64,000 nucleotides of DNA, from the NCBI RefSeq assembly GCF_051488665.1, contig NZ_JBPSEG010000013.1, positions 38,926 through 102,925 on the forward strand, given 5' to 3'. The stretch is from Melioribacter sp051488665. GTDB lineage: Bacteria; Bacteroidota; Ignavibacteria; Ignavibacteriales; Melioribacteraceae. Of this stretch, positions 36,441 through 45,346 are shown piece by piece (position 1 is the stretch's first letter; every line of letters starts with the position of its first letter). The notes under the pieces are model-generated. The model saw only the letters and a list, made by a program, of their open reading frames with translations, was not told where the DNA came from and ran no database searches. The translations under genes were made by a program, and so were the position numbers.

Positions 36441-37373
36441 ATGAATTTATTGAATAACATACATAATAATAATTACAAATTAATTCTCGGCGATACATAT
36501 AAAATTCTTTCCGAATTTGAAAAAAATAAGTTTGATCTCGTAATCACTTCTCCACCTTACAACATCGGTAAAGAATACGAAACAAAAAAATCGATAGAAA
36601 ATTACTTAAGCGAACAAGAAGAAGTAATAAAAGAAATTATAAGAGTAACTTCTGAAAACGGAAGCATCTGCTGGCAAGTAGGGAATTATGTTGAAAAAGG
36701 AGAAGTTTACCCTCTTGATATTTACTATTATCAGATATTTAAAAAATTTGGACTAAAACTAAGGAACAGAATTATCTGGCATTTTGGACACGGTTTGCAT
36801 GCCAGCAAAAGATTCTCGGGTCGCTATGAAACAATATTATGGTTTACTAAAGGTGATAATTACATATTTAATTTAGACAATGTGCGTATTCCATCCAAAT
36901 ATCCAGGCAAAAAACACTTCAAGGGACCACGTAAAGGACAATTATCAGGTAATCCTAAGGGAAAGAATCCCTCGGACGTCTGGGAAATTGTAAGTAACGA
37001 TTGGATTAATGAAATATGGAATATACCAAACGTTAAATCAAATCATCCGGAAAAAACAGAACACCCCTGTCAATACCCAATTGAATTGGTAGAAAGGTGT
37101 ATCCTCGCTTTAACAAATGAAAACAGCTGGGTGTTAGACCCTTATGTAGGCGTAGGTTCTACTATTATTGCAGCTATAAAGAATAACAGAAATGCTATCG
37201 GAATAGACAAAGAAAAAAAATATTTAAATATAGCAGAAGATAGGATTAAAATGTTGTTGGAAGGTTCATTAAAAATACGTCCCATTACCAAACCGATTCA
37301 TGTACCTTCTCCAAACGATAAAGTAGCGCAATTGCCGGAAGAATGGAAAAACTCTAATTTATTTGGGGAATAA
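36441..37373 (+). CDS. Type II DNA methyltransferase, class beta, predicted N4-cytosine (RGATCY)
   Basis: 310 residues. The catalytic motif IV TSPPYNIGKEYE (S37-P-P-Y40) is near the N-terminus and the AdoMet motif I VLDPYVGVGST (233-241) near the C-terminus; this order defines the beta class. SPPY favours N4-cytosine (as in BamHI/BglII-type enzymes), though some adenine methylases use it. The partner nuclease looks like BstYI, so the expected target is RGATCY. The gene is AT-rich next to its neighbours and the nuclease gene starts 5 bases after its stop. Specificity is inferred from the partner, not from this protein alone. Confidence 0.9.
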   Translation: MNLLNNIHNNNYKLILGDTYKILSEFEKNKFDLVITSPPYNIGKEYETKKSIENYLSEQEEVIKEIIRVTSENGSICWQVGNYVEKGEVYPLDIYYYQIFKKFGLKLRNRIIWHFGHGLHASKRFSGRYETILWFTKGDNYIFNLDNVRIPSKYPGKKHFKGPRKGQLSGNPKGKNPSDVWEIVSNDWINEIWNIPNVKSNHPEKTEHPCQYPIELVERCILALTNENSWVLDPYVGVGSTIIAAIKNNRNAIGIDKEKKYLNIAEDRIKMLLEGSLKIRPITKPIHVPSPNDKVAQLPEEWKNSNLFGE

Positions 37374-37378
37374 ATTGT

Positions 37379-37993
37379 ATGAAAATAACCCAAAAATATT
37401 CGCACCTAAACGGAGAAGAATTTCTTATAGTTCATCATAAAAAACTGTATAAAGAAATAAAAGAGTATATTTCAAGTATTGACGCCAGTGAATACTTAAC
37501 AAAAATAAGTAAAGAAAGAAAAATGTACGGGAAAAAATTATATAGCCCGAAAGAAATAAATAAAGCATTGAAAGATAAATTCACATCGGGTAATTGGCGA
37601 GAAAGCCGATACCAATATTACATTACATTAAATAGAAATTTAATGGAAAGAAGCCTAACTATGCCTTTCGATAAACAAAAAGACTTTTTAGAAAAACAAG
37701 GCGAAAAAAATATAATTTATTCATATAATCAAACTGACTTTGTTAAAGATAATGTGGCTGTTGAAGTACAATTTGGGAAATATGCATTTGTAGCTTATGA
37801 TATTTTCGTAAAACATATGCTTTTTTATTCAGGTGGACTCATTAACTTGGGAATAGAAATATTACCTACAAAGAAAATGCAATCTATGATGTCGTCAGGA
37901 ATAGCTTATTATGAAGGAGAAGTATACAATATATTACGTCAAGGACGCAACAATCCACCAGTTCCTTTATTGATATTGGGTATTGAACCTTAG
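37379..37993 (+). CDS. BstYI-like type II restriction endonuclease
   Basis: 204 residues; BstYI has 203. From memory of the BstYI sequence the match runs end to end: YSHLNG near residue 7, LYSPKEINKA, GNWRESR.QYY, SYNQTDFVKD, EVQFGKY.FVAYD.FVKHM.FY, EILPTK and MSSGIAYYEGEVYN with RQGR. The active-site pattern D120...E129-V-Q131 is the D-x8-ExQ variant of the PD-(D/E)XK fold shared by BglII and BstYI. Expected cut: R^GATCY. RGATCY sites occur in the window (GGATCC at 38141 and 39254), so the host needs the methylase. It ends 3 bases from the convergent ABC permease. AT-rich composition suggests transfer. Confidence 0.9.
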   Translation: MKITQKYSHLNGEEFLIVHHKKLYKEIKEYISSIDASEYLTKISKERKMYGKKLYSPKEINKALKDKFTSGNWRESRYQYYITLNRNLMERSLTMPFDKQKDFLEKQGEKNIIYSYNQTDFVKDNVAVEVQFGKYAFVAYDIFVKHMLFYSGGLINLGIEILPTKKMQSMMSSGIAYYEGEVYNILRQGRNNPPVPLLILGIEP

Positions 37994-37996
37994 TAA

Positions 37997-39229
37997 TCAC
38001 TCGTATCTGAGCGCTTCGATCGGGTCTAAATTAGCCGCTTTGTACGCCGGGTATGTGCCGAACCCCACACCTATAAGCACGCATAAAAAGACGCCAATAA
38101 GCACCCAATCGACAGGAATTACAGCCGCCGCGTCGAGAAAGGATCCTGCAAAGTTGCCGACAATTATACCGAGAACAATACCAACGATACCGCCCAGCAA
38201 AGAAAGTGTTACTGCTTCGAAAATAAACTGTGTAAGTATATTAACTTTTTTTGCACCGATAGCTTTTCTGATACCGATTTCGCGCGTGCGTTCCGTAACC
38301 GAGACGAGCATAATATTCATAATGCCCACTCCGGCCGCAAGTAAAGCTATTGCTGCAACGACAATCGAACCGATTCTCACTCCCGACGTAATATCGTTGA
38401 TTTGAGACAGAACCTGTTCGTTAGACCAGATCTCGAAATCGCTGTCCTCGCCCGGAGGCACTTTTCTTATTAACCGGAAATAACCCTCGGCAAGCTCAAT
38501 GAGGCGGTTATACGACTCTTTATCGTGGGACATAACAGTAATATTAACGCTCCTCGAACGTTTGCCGTAGAACGATTGAAACGTTGTAATCGGCATAATT
38601 GCAAAGTTGTCCTGGCTCTGTCCGAAAACGTCGCCCTGCGATTCCAGAACTCCAATTACTCGTAATTTATGACCGTCGACCTTTACGTATTGGTCTATCG
38701 GGTCCGTATTGGGGAAAAGGCGTTTTGCAACGTCCGGTCCGAGCACAATATAATGTTCGTATCTCCGGACGTCGCGTTCATTAATAGCTCGCCCGGATTC
38801 AATTTCCCATTTATTGTTCGGAAAAGCTTCGGGAGTAACGCCCGCCACGGGCACATTCGGATTTGTTTCGAGATTTCCCGCTTTCAATTGTTTTCCGAAT
38901 TGCCATTGTTCCGCGCCCACATATTTGGCTTCGGTCAATTTTTCTTTAAGACGATAATATTCCTCGAGAGTAATATCAGGCCGGTTTCGGTATTTCATTC
39001 TTTCGGCTCGTCCGCCGGTTTGAACCGCAGGCCACTTTTGAATCTGAAAAGTATTCTGACCCAATTGCGACACGCCTTTTTCGATGCTGGTCTGCAGCAT
39101 TTCGATTATTGTACTGATTGCAATAATCGAAAAAATACCGACGATAATTCCGACTATTGTCAATATCGAGCGCAGTTTGTTAGCTTTCAATGAATTTAAT
39201 GCCACTTTAATAATTTCGATAAATTCCAT
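37997..39229 (-). CDS. MacB/FtsX-type ABC transporter permease (second)
   Basis: 410 residues. One N-terminal membrane helix (SILTIVGIIVGIFSIIAIST), a periplasmic MacB_PCD domain, then the three-helix FtsX block with GVGIMNIMLVSVTERTREIGIRKAIGAKKVNIL, the coupling segment to the ATPase. The ATG overlaps the preceding permease stop (TAATG), so translation is coupled. Together with the other permease it should form a heterodimer, or the two may form alternative complexes. Expected role: export of a peptide, lipid or drug across the envelope with the adaptor and TolC. Confidence 0.93.
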   Translation of the reverse strand: MEFIEIIKVALNSLKANKLRSILTIVGIIVGIFSIIAISTIIEMLQTSIEKGVSQLGQNTFQIQKWPAVQTGGRAERMKYRNRPDITLEEYYRLKEKLTEAKYVGAEQWQFGKQLKAGNLETNPNVPVAGVTPEAFPNNKWEIESGRAINERDVRRYEHYIVLGPDVAKRLFPNTDPIDQYVKVDGHKLRVIGVLESQGDVFGQSQDNFAIMPITTFQSFYGKRSRSVNITVMSHDKESYNRLIELAEGYFRLIRKVPPGEDSDFEIWSNEQVLSQINDITSGVRIGSIVVAAIALLAAGVGIMNIMLVSVTERTREIGIRKAIGAKKVNILTQFIFEAVTLSLLGGIVGIVLGIIVGNFAGSFLDAAAVIPVDWVLIGVFLCVLIGVGFGTYPAYKAANLDPIEALRYE

Positions 39230-40467
39230 TATTCATACCTCAATGCTTCTACTGGATCCAGTTTAGCTGCAGTGTACGCGGGAGCAAACCCCGATATTAC
39301 GCCCGTTGCAATCGATATAACAATTGCGAGAATTATTGTATCGACCTGAACGGAGGTGGGCAAAAATTGATTGACCACAAGGCTCAAAATCAACGCAATT
39401 ATTAGTCCTAAAAAACCGCCAATCAGGCATATAATAGCGGATTCCGTAATAAATTGACTCAGTATGGTTCGTCTTTTTGCTCCGATTGCTTTTCTGATGC
39501 CGATTTCTTTTGTGCGTTCTTTTACAGAGACGAACATTATATTCATAATTCCGACGGCGCCTACAAATAGCGCAAGTCCCGTAATAAATAATCCGGCTAT
39601 TTGAATTACTCCGACCGTCTGATTAATCGTGTTAAGAAGCCCCTCCTGCTGATTTATAGAAAAGTCGTCGGGTTCGTTATATTTAAGTCCTCTAATTCTG
39701 CGCATAATGCCGATGGCTTCTTCTTTAGTAGCTTCCACCATCATACTGTTTCGGGCTCTTACGTTTATCGTAAGACTTCTGAAATTCTGTCCCTGAAAAT
39801 ATTTGTAGATATTTTGCAGGGGCATAAAAATCTGTTTGTCCGGATTAAAGTTGCCCATAACCCAGCTTCCCTGTTCGTCTAGAACTCCGACTACCTTGAA
39901 CTTATGTCCTTTTACTCTGACAAATTCTCCCACAGCGTAGCCGTTCGGAAAAAGATTCTTGGCAATTTCGTAACCGAGCACTACTACGTTTCTGCCACCT
40001 TTACTTTCGAATTCATTGAAAAACCTGCCTTCTCTAAAAGTTAAATTGGTAGTTTTAATATACTCGTCGTTGGTACCCTGAACGATTATCGATTCGACTA
40101 CTCTGTCTTTGTATTTTACATTTTGATACGACCAAACGGTCGGAGCGGTAGCCAGAGGCAGCTTAGCCAATTCCTTAAATCTTTCATAATCCTCCAGCGT
40201 CAAATTTCTACGGTTCCGCAGCTCCCACCACGGCGTATCGTTGTTGAACCATTTCCATTTATCGATATAAAGATTATCGGAGCCTAACGAAGAGACGCCC
40301 TTTTGGAATGCGTTGTCAATGCCTTTGATAGCCGTCGACATAAGCACAACAGACGTAACGCCGATAATAATGCCGAGCGTCGTCAGTATGGAGCGCGCTT
40401 TGTTGGAAGCGATTGCTCTAAACGAAATAATCAATCCTTCTTTCAGTTCATATATAAACTCTTTCAT
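39229..40467 (-). CDS. MacB/FtsX-type ABC transporter permease (first)
   Basis: 412 residues from the ATG at 40467, which has AAAGGATG upstream; a longer frame to 40512 would overlap the ATPase gene. Same architecture as the next permease: helix near 26-46 (SILTTLGIIIGVTSVVLMS), periplasmic domain, then GAVGIMNIMFVSVKERTKEIGIRKAIGAKRRTIL. The last ~10 residues (LDPVEALRYE) are shared by both permeases. It starts 10 bases after the ATPase stop. Confidence 0.93.
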   Translation of the reverse strand: MKEFIYELKEGLIISFRAIASNKARSILTTLGIIIGVTSVVLMSTAIKGIDNAFQKGVSSLGSDNLYIDKWKWFNNDTPWWELRNRRNLTLEDYERFKELAKLPLATAPTVWSYQNVKYKDRVVESIIVQGTNDEYIKTTNLTFREGRFFNEFESKGGRNVVVLGYEIAKNLFPNGYAVGEFVRVKGHKFKVVGVLDEQGSWVMGNFNPDKQIFMPLQNIYKYFQGQNFRSLTINVRARNSMMVEATKEEAIGIMRRIRGLKYNEPDDFSINQQEGLLNTINQTVGVIQIAGLFITGLALFVGAVGIMNIMFVSVKERTKEIGIRKAIGAKRRTILSQFITESAIICLIGGFLGLIIALILSLVVNQFLPTSVQVDTIILAIVISIATGVISGFAPAYTAAKLDPVEALRYE

Positions 40468-40477
40468 GTCGCATCCT

Positions 40478-41200
40478 TTATAATTTAGAAGCCCCGTTCT
40501 TTTGAGGTACATAACGGTTAACGACTTTTTCGTCTTTCTCTATCAGACCGTCTCGAATTCTTATAATTCTTTCTGCGTGTTCCGCGATATATTCTTCATG
40601 AGTAACAAGAATAATAGTATTACCCTGTTCGTAGATTTCGTTGAAGAGAGCCATTATATCTTCGCCTGTTTTAGTATCGAGATTGCCGGTCGGTTCGTCG
40701 GCGAGAATAATTGCCGGGTCGGTTACAAGCGCTCTTGCAATTGCAACACGTTGACGCTGTCCGCCCGAAAGTTCGTTCGGTTTATGATGAATCCGGTCGG
40801 CAAGTCCGACATGCTCCAGAGCCATTCGGGCGCGTTCCTTCCTTTCATGAGCCGGAACTCCGGCATAAATCAAAGGCAGTTCCACATTGTGCAAAGCGTC
40901 CGACCGCGGCAGCAAATTAAAAGTCTGAAACACGAAACCGATTTCGCGATTTCTGATTGCCGCCAGTTCGTTGTCGCTCATTTCGCTTACGTTAACGCCT
41001 TTGAATTCGTACAAACCTTTCGTAGGCGTATCGAGGCAGCCGAGAATATTCATCAAAGTCGATTTACCGGAACCGGACGGACCCATAATTGCGACATATT
41101 CCCCTTTGTCGATTCGCAACGATACATCCCTTAGAGCGTGCACTTCTTCGCTGCCAACCTGATATATTTTTGCAATATGTTCAATATTGATTATGTTCAT
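40478..41200 (-). CDS. ABC transporter ATPase (MacB/LolD type)
   Basis: 240 residues. Walker A GPSGSGKSTLMNILG, Q-loop FVFQTFNLLPR, signature LSGGQRQRVAIARAL, Walker B IILADEPTGNLD and the H-loop VTHE are all present. This class drives mechanotransmission through FtsX-type permeases, not a classical alternating pore. Third gene of the five-gene tolC-adaptor-ATPase-permease-permease run. Confidence 0.96.
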   Translation of the reverse strand: MNIINIEHIAKIYQVGSEEVHALRDVSLRIDKGEYVAIMGPSGSGKSTLMNILGCLDTPTKGLYEFKGVNVSEMSDNELAAIRNREIGFVFQTFNLLPRSDALHNVELPLIYAGVPAHERKERARMALEHVGLADRIHHKPNELSGGQRQRVAIARALVTDPAIILADEPTGNLDTKTGEDIMALFNEIYEQGNTIILVTHEEYIAEHAERIIRIRDGLIEKDEKVVNRYVPQKNGASKL

Positions 41201-41212
41201 AACATTACCGCC

Positions 41213-42484
41213 TTATTTTTCGTTTTGCGCCAATTTTGATTTGCCAGAAGTTACCGTAACCGTTTTACCGTCTTCAAGTTCTTTCGAAATTGCGCGATAA
41301 GGTCCGCTGATAACTTCTTCGCCGCCTTTCAGCCCTTCGATAATTTCGATATAATTATCGTCGCTTATTCCCGTTTTCACTTTAACCATCTTGGCTTTTC
41401 CGTTTTCGACAATAAACACAACTTCCTGCGGTTTATTCTTCCTGTTGTTTTCTTTAGCGACTCCTTCCTCTCCTTCTTCCTGTTTTTCAGGTTTGGGCAC
41501 TCTGGCTGTTACGCTTTGAATCGGCACGGCAAGAACGTTTTCTTTGGTTTCAGTTTCAATGTCTGCGTCGCACGACATTCCGGGTCGTATTTTATCGTCT
41601 TTATCCGTCAAACGGATTTTAACTTCGAAATTGACGACCTCATCCTGAGTGCCGAGTCCGGAAGTGATTGCGCTGTTGCCTATTTGCGTAACAATGCCTT
41701 TGAATACTTTGTCGCCGAAAGCGTCGATATTAATTTTAGCCGTATCCCCGATTGAAACCAGTACAACGTCGTTTTCATCCACTTCTACAGTAGCTTCCAT
41801 ATTATTCAAATCGGCAACAGTAAGCAGTTCCGTGCCCGTAAAGCCGCTGCCTATAACTCTTTCGCCCAGTTCGACGTTCAATTTGCTTATTGTGCCGTCC
41901 ATAGGAGAATATACATAAGTTTTATTCAAAGTTTCGATGGCTTCTTTCAAGGCTGCTTCCGCCTGGGAGACCATCGATTTTTGGGATTCGTAGTTTCCCA
42001 GAGTTTGTAAATAATTTGAACGAGCCGCTTCGAGATCGGCGTCGCTTGCCAAACCTTTTTGAGTCAATTCCTGAACTCGTTTATAATCCGATTCAACTTT
42101 TTCGAGCAATGCTTTTGTGGAATTCAAAGAAGCCCTTGCCTGCTGAAGACGTGCTTCGGCGCTGTTTTTCTGAGCTTCGTAAATATCGGGCTTGATACGT
42201 AAAAGCAGCTGCCCCTTTTTGACGTTGTCGCCTTCTTTAACCAACAGACTTACAATTTCGCCCGTAGCTTCGGCGGCTATTTTAACCTGAAATTCGGGAT
42301 TAATTTTTCCCGTTGCCGTTACCACCTGCGTAATTGTTCGCCGGGATACTTTTTCGGTTTGCACCGGAATTATTTCTTCTTTGTTACCTGCAAATGCAAC
42401 CAGGAGAATTACAACAACAAGCAACAGTCCCAGTCCGCCGAAAACAAATAATTTTTTTCTGGATTTCTTATTCCCATTAGCCAT
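41213..42484 (-). CDS. HlyD/MacA-type periplasmic adaptor
   Basis: 423 residues. An N-terminal membrane anchor (FVFGGLGLLLVVVILLVAFAGN), a lipoyl half-motif (GEIVSLLVKEGDNVKKGQLLLRI), an alpha-helical hairpin coiled coil (~95-185), the second lipoyl half (YVYSPMDGTISKLNVELGERV), a beta-barrel and a membrane-proximal domain. An acidic-basic insertion at ~330-350 (EKQEEGEEGVAKENNRKNK) is unusual. It links the inner membrane complex to the TolC protein encoded 15 bases upstream. Confidence 0.94.
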   Translation of the reverse strand: MANGNKKSRKKLFVFGGLGLLLVVVILLVAFAGNKEEIIPVQTEKVSRRTITQVVTATGKINPEFQVKIAAEATGEIVSLLVKEGDNVKKGQLLLRIKPDIYEAQKNSAEARLQQARASLNSTKALLEKVESDYKRVQELTQKGLASDADLEAARSNYLQTLGNYESQKSMVSQAEAALKEAIETLNKTYVYSPMDGTISKLNVELGERVIGSGFTGTELLTVADLNNMEATVEVDENDVVLVSIGDTAKINIDAFGDKVFKGIVTQIGNSAITSGLGTQDEVVNFEVKIRLTDKDDKIRPGMSCDADIETETKENVLAVPIQSVTARVPKPEKQEEGEEGVAKENNRKNKPQEVVFIVENGKAKMVKVKTGISDDNYIEIIEGLKGGEEVISGPYRAISKELEDGKTVTVTSGKSKLAQNEK

Positions 42485-42499
42485 TTTAATTAACTCCTT

Positions 42500-43846
42500 T
42501 TATTCAAATTTTTTGTAGTCTAATTTACCGAGAGAATTTTGAAGCTTGTCGTACTTCGTATAGAAGTCGTACAACGCGTTTATTTTGCTTCTGACCGCGT
42601 CGATATAATCCCTGTCAGCCTGGAGAACGTCGAGAATTGTGCCTGCGCCAAGATTGTAACGTTCCTGATTCAACTTGCGATTTTCTTCCGCAGCCAGAAC
42701 GTTTTTAGTAGCCACGTCGAGGCTCTTTTTTGCGGCGGTAAGGTCTAAATAACCTTGTTTAATTTCGATCTTAATTTGTCGTTCGAGCGCGTTCAAATCT
42801 TCGTTGACGTTTTTAAGATTAACTTCCGCCAATTGGATTTGATTTTCCGTCGACCAATTGGAGAATATCGGAATGCTCAGAGTAGCTCCTACATAAAACA
42901 CTTTTCTGTCGAATAATTTATTTACGTCGACAGAAGAAGTAGACCAGGAATAATTAGCCGAAAGCGTAGGGAACAATCCCGAACGCGCGATATTAAGACC
43001 TTTACGCGCCGAGCTCAAATTGAATTCCAGGCTTTTATAATCGTACCTGTTCTCAAGCGCATAATTGACCATTGTTTCTATATCGTCGAAATCTTTCATA
43101 TAAAAATCCGTATCGATACTTTTCATCCCTTCGAACGGATCGACCAGGTCATAATCTTCAAGCACGTCGAGCCCAAGATAATTCAGAAAATTGCTTAAAG
43201 CCGTTTCGTAAGTGTTGCGAGCCTGTATCAATTGAAGTTCGGCATTCCCGAGCTGCACCTGAGCCGTATAGACGTCGGCTTTCGCGACTGAACCCAACTT
43301 GTTTTTTTCATTGACCGTTTCGTATAACTTCTCGTAATATTTAACGTTTTCTTCGCGTACCTTCATCAGTTCGCGGGCGTTCAGCACCTGATAAAAATAA
43401 TCGGTTGTTTCGTAAACCACATTTTGCTTAACTTTTTCGAGATTATACTCGGCCGCTTTCAAATTGTATTTCTTCTGATAAATGTTGGACACATTGGCGA
43501 GACCGTCAAACAGCACCAGATTTCCGCCCATGCCGACAGAGTAATAACGGCTGTCGGTTTGAGACGGGGGAATTTCAACAACATTGCCAAAGAAGTCTCT
43601 TTGAGTTCCGCCTACGTCGTTAACGCGCTGCCAGTTCCACTGAGCCTGCAAACCGAAAGAAGGCAGAAGTTCGCCGTATGCGTTTTTGAGTTGAGAATAA
43701 TTTGATTCGAGATTATTCCGCGTTTTAATAAGCGCCGTGTTTCGATCGAGCGCTATCGATATTGCCTTATCGAGAGTTAATTTCTTCTGAGCCGTTATAG
43801 GGATGGCGGTCAGAATAATTAATAATGGCAGAATTACTTTTTTCAT
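42500..43846 (-). CDS. TolC-family outer membrane efflux protein
   Basis: 448 residues from the ATG at 43846; AAGGAG is well spaced for it, while the GTG at 43852 falls inside the ribosome binding site region. Signal peptide ends ITAQ. Two outer-membrane-efflux repeats: LDKAISIALDRNTALIKTRNNLESNYSQL near the N-terminus and a second at ~240 (NYALENRYDYKSLEFNLSSARKGLN), with long helices and short beta strands between. First gene of the export operon, preceded by 87 bases with no gene. Confidence 0.93.
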   Translation of the reverse strand: MKKVILPLLIILTAIPITAQKKLTLDKAISIALDRNTALIKTRNNLESNYSQLKNAYGELLPSFGLQAQWNWQRVNDVGGTQRDFFGNVVEIPPSQTDSRYYSVGMGGNLVLFDGLANVSNIYQKKYNLKAAEYNLEKVKQNVVYETTDYFYQVLNARELMKVREENVKYYEKLYETVNEKNKLGSVAKADVYTAQVQLGNAELQLIQARNTYETALSNFLNYLGLDVLEDYDLVDPFEGMKSIDTDFYMKDFDDIETMVNYALENRYDYKSLEFNLSSARKGLNIARSGLFPTLSANYSWSTSSVDVNKLFDRKVFYVGATLSIPIFSNWSTENQIQLAEVNLKNVNEDLNALERQIKIEIKQGYLDLTAAKKSLDVATKNVLAAEENRKLNQERYNLGAGTILDVLQADRDYIDAVRSKINALYDFYTKYDKLQNSLGKLDYKKFE

Positions 43847-43933
43847 TATCACTCCTTTTTGTGCTCTTTATTTGCACCGAATTTACATTGATTACGACGC
43901 AATATTAAAAAGAAAGTTTCAACATGTTTAAAA

Positions 43934-45346
43934 TTATTTTACTTTCTTTAAATATTCGTCCTTTATTTCCAAAAAATAATTATATGCGTCTTCATAAGTA
44001 TTTTGAATTTTGCCGTCGAGAATAGCTTCTTCGATAGCCTTCTTTATTTCGCCTACGGTTTTAGACGGCGGTATACCGCAGACTCTCATAATTTCGTCTC
44101 CGCGTACCGGCGACTGAAAGGCTCTCAGCCTGTCCTTCTCCTGGACTTCTTTAACTTTTTCCATCACGCGGTCATAATTCGATAGATATTTACTTACCTT
44201 TTCGGGATTTTTACTTGTAACGTCGGCGCGGCATAATGTAATCAAATCGTCGAGGTCTTCGCCCGCCGCCGCGGCAAGTCTTCTTAAAGCGGAATCGGTA
44301 ACGTGTTCTTCCGCAAGAGCTATGGGACGCAGGTGAAGCCGAACGAGCTTTTCGACGTAATGGAGTTTATTCATCGGCAATTTTAACTGATGAAAAATTT
44401 TTTTCATCATTCTGGCGCCTATTTCTTCGTGACCGTGAAATGTCCATCCGATTCCTTCAACAAATTTTTTTGTCCTCGGTTTGGCTATATCGTGCACCAA
44501 ACCGGCAAACCTGAGCCAAATATTATCCGTTGCTTTTGCGAGATTATCGACGACTATACATGTATGATAAAAAACATCTTTATGATGAAAATCCTTGCGT
44601 TGTTCCACTCCGCCCAATTCAGCTATTTCGGGAAATACAACTTCCATAATGCCGTTTTCATACATCAATTTAAGTCCGATCGAAGGAACGGGAGCCGCAA
44701 GAATCTTAAAAAATTCTTCGGTAATTCTCTCCTGAGAAACAATTTTAAGACGTTCCGCCATCTGGGAGGCAGCCTTCAAAGTGTTATCTTCTACATTAAA
44801 TTGCAGTTGCGCGGCAAATCGTACTGCGCGCATAATGCGAAGCGGATCGTCGTTGAAAGTGGTCTCCGGATCCAACGGCGTTTTGATTATCTTGTTTTCA
44901 ATATCGTTCAGACCGCCGAATTTATCGATCAATTCTCCGAAAGAATCTTTATTTAATGATAAAGCCAGTGTATTGATTGTAAAATCCCTGCGATTCAAAT
45001 CGTCTTCCAGAGTTCCGGGAGTTACTTTCGGATTTCTGCTGTGTCTGTTATACGATTCTTTACGCGCCCCGACAAATTCGAAAGAGACGCCCTGATAATT
45101 AAAATGCGCTGTACCGAAATTCTTATAAATGGTGACCTTACCCACGTTAAATTCATTTGCGAGTTCTTTGGCAAATTCGGGACCGTCGCCGACGACCAAA
45201 AAATCCATTTCCTCCCTGCTCCTTTTCAAGATAATATCTCTTACAAATCCTCCGACGAGATATACTTTCTCGTTTCTCTTATCGGCCAATTCAGTAAATT
45301 TTGTCAAAAATTCGTATTTGGATAATTCTTTTTTGAAATCAATCAT
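43934..45346 (-). CDS. cca: CCA-adding enzyme / poly(A) polymerase with HD domain
   Basis: 470 residues. Class II nucleotidyltransferase head: VYLVGGFVRDIILKR (31-37 core), EMDFLVVGD, in which E46-x-D48 replaces the usual DxD metal pair, RRDFTINTLALSL and DPLRIMRAVRFAAQL. The middle has ERITEEFFKILAAP, followed by an HD domain (FAGLVHDIAKPRTKK; FHGHEEIGARM). The tRNA gene in this window lacks an encoded CCA, so such an activity is needed. Poly(A) polymerase or A-adding specialisation cannot be excluded. The first codons overlap the gluzincin gene by 8 bases. Confidence 0.92.
   Translation of the reverse strand: MIDFKKELSKYEFLTKFTELADKRNEKVYLVGGFVRDIILKRSREEMDFLVVGDGPEFAKELANEFNVGKVTIYKNFGTAHFNYQGVSFEFVGARKESYNRHSRNPKVTPGTLEDDLNRRDFTINTLALSLNKDSFGELIDKFGGLNDIENKIIKTPLDPETTFNDDPLRIMRAVRFAAQLQFNVEDNTLKAASQMAERLKIVSQERITEEFFKILAAPVPSIGLKLMYENGIMEVVFPEIAELGGVEQRKDFHHKDVFYHTCIVVDNLAKATDNIWLRFAGLVHDIAKPRTKKFVEGIGWTFHGHEEIGARMMKKIFHQLKLPMNKLHYVEKLVRLHLRPIALAEEHVTDSALRRLAAAAGEDLDDLITLCRADVTSKNPEKVSKYLSNYDRVMEKVKEVQEKDRLRAFQSPVRGDEIMRVCGIPPSKTVGEIKKAIEEAILDGKIQNTYEDAYNYFLEIKDEYLKKVK

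Noticed and set aside
43934..45346. Possible inactive nucleotidyltransferase because the DxD pair reads ExD
   Set aside because: A carboxylate is kept at both positions (E46, D48) and every other motif is intact, so loss of activity is not supported.
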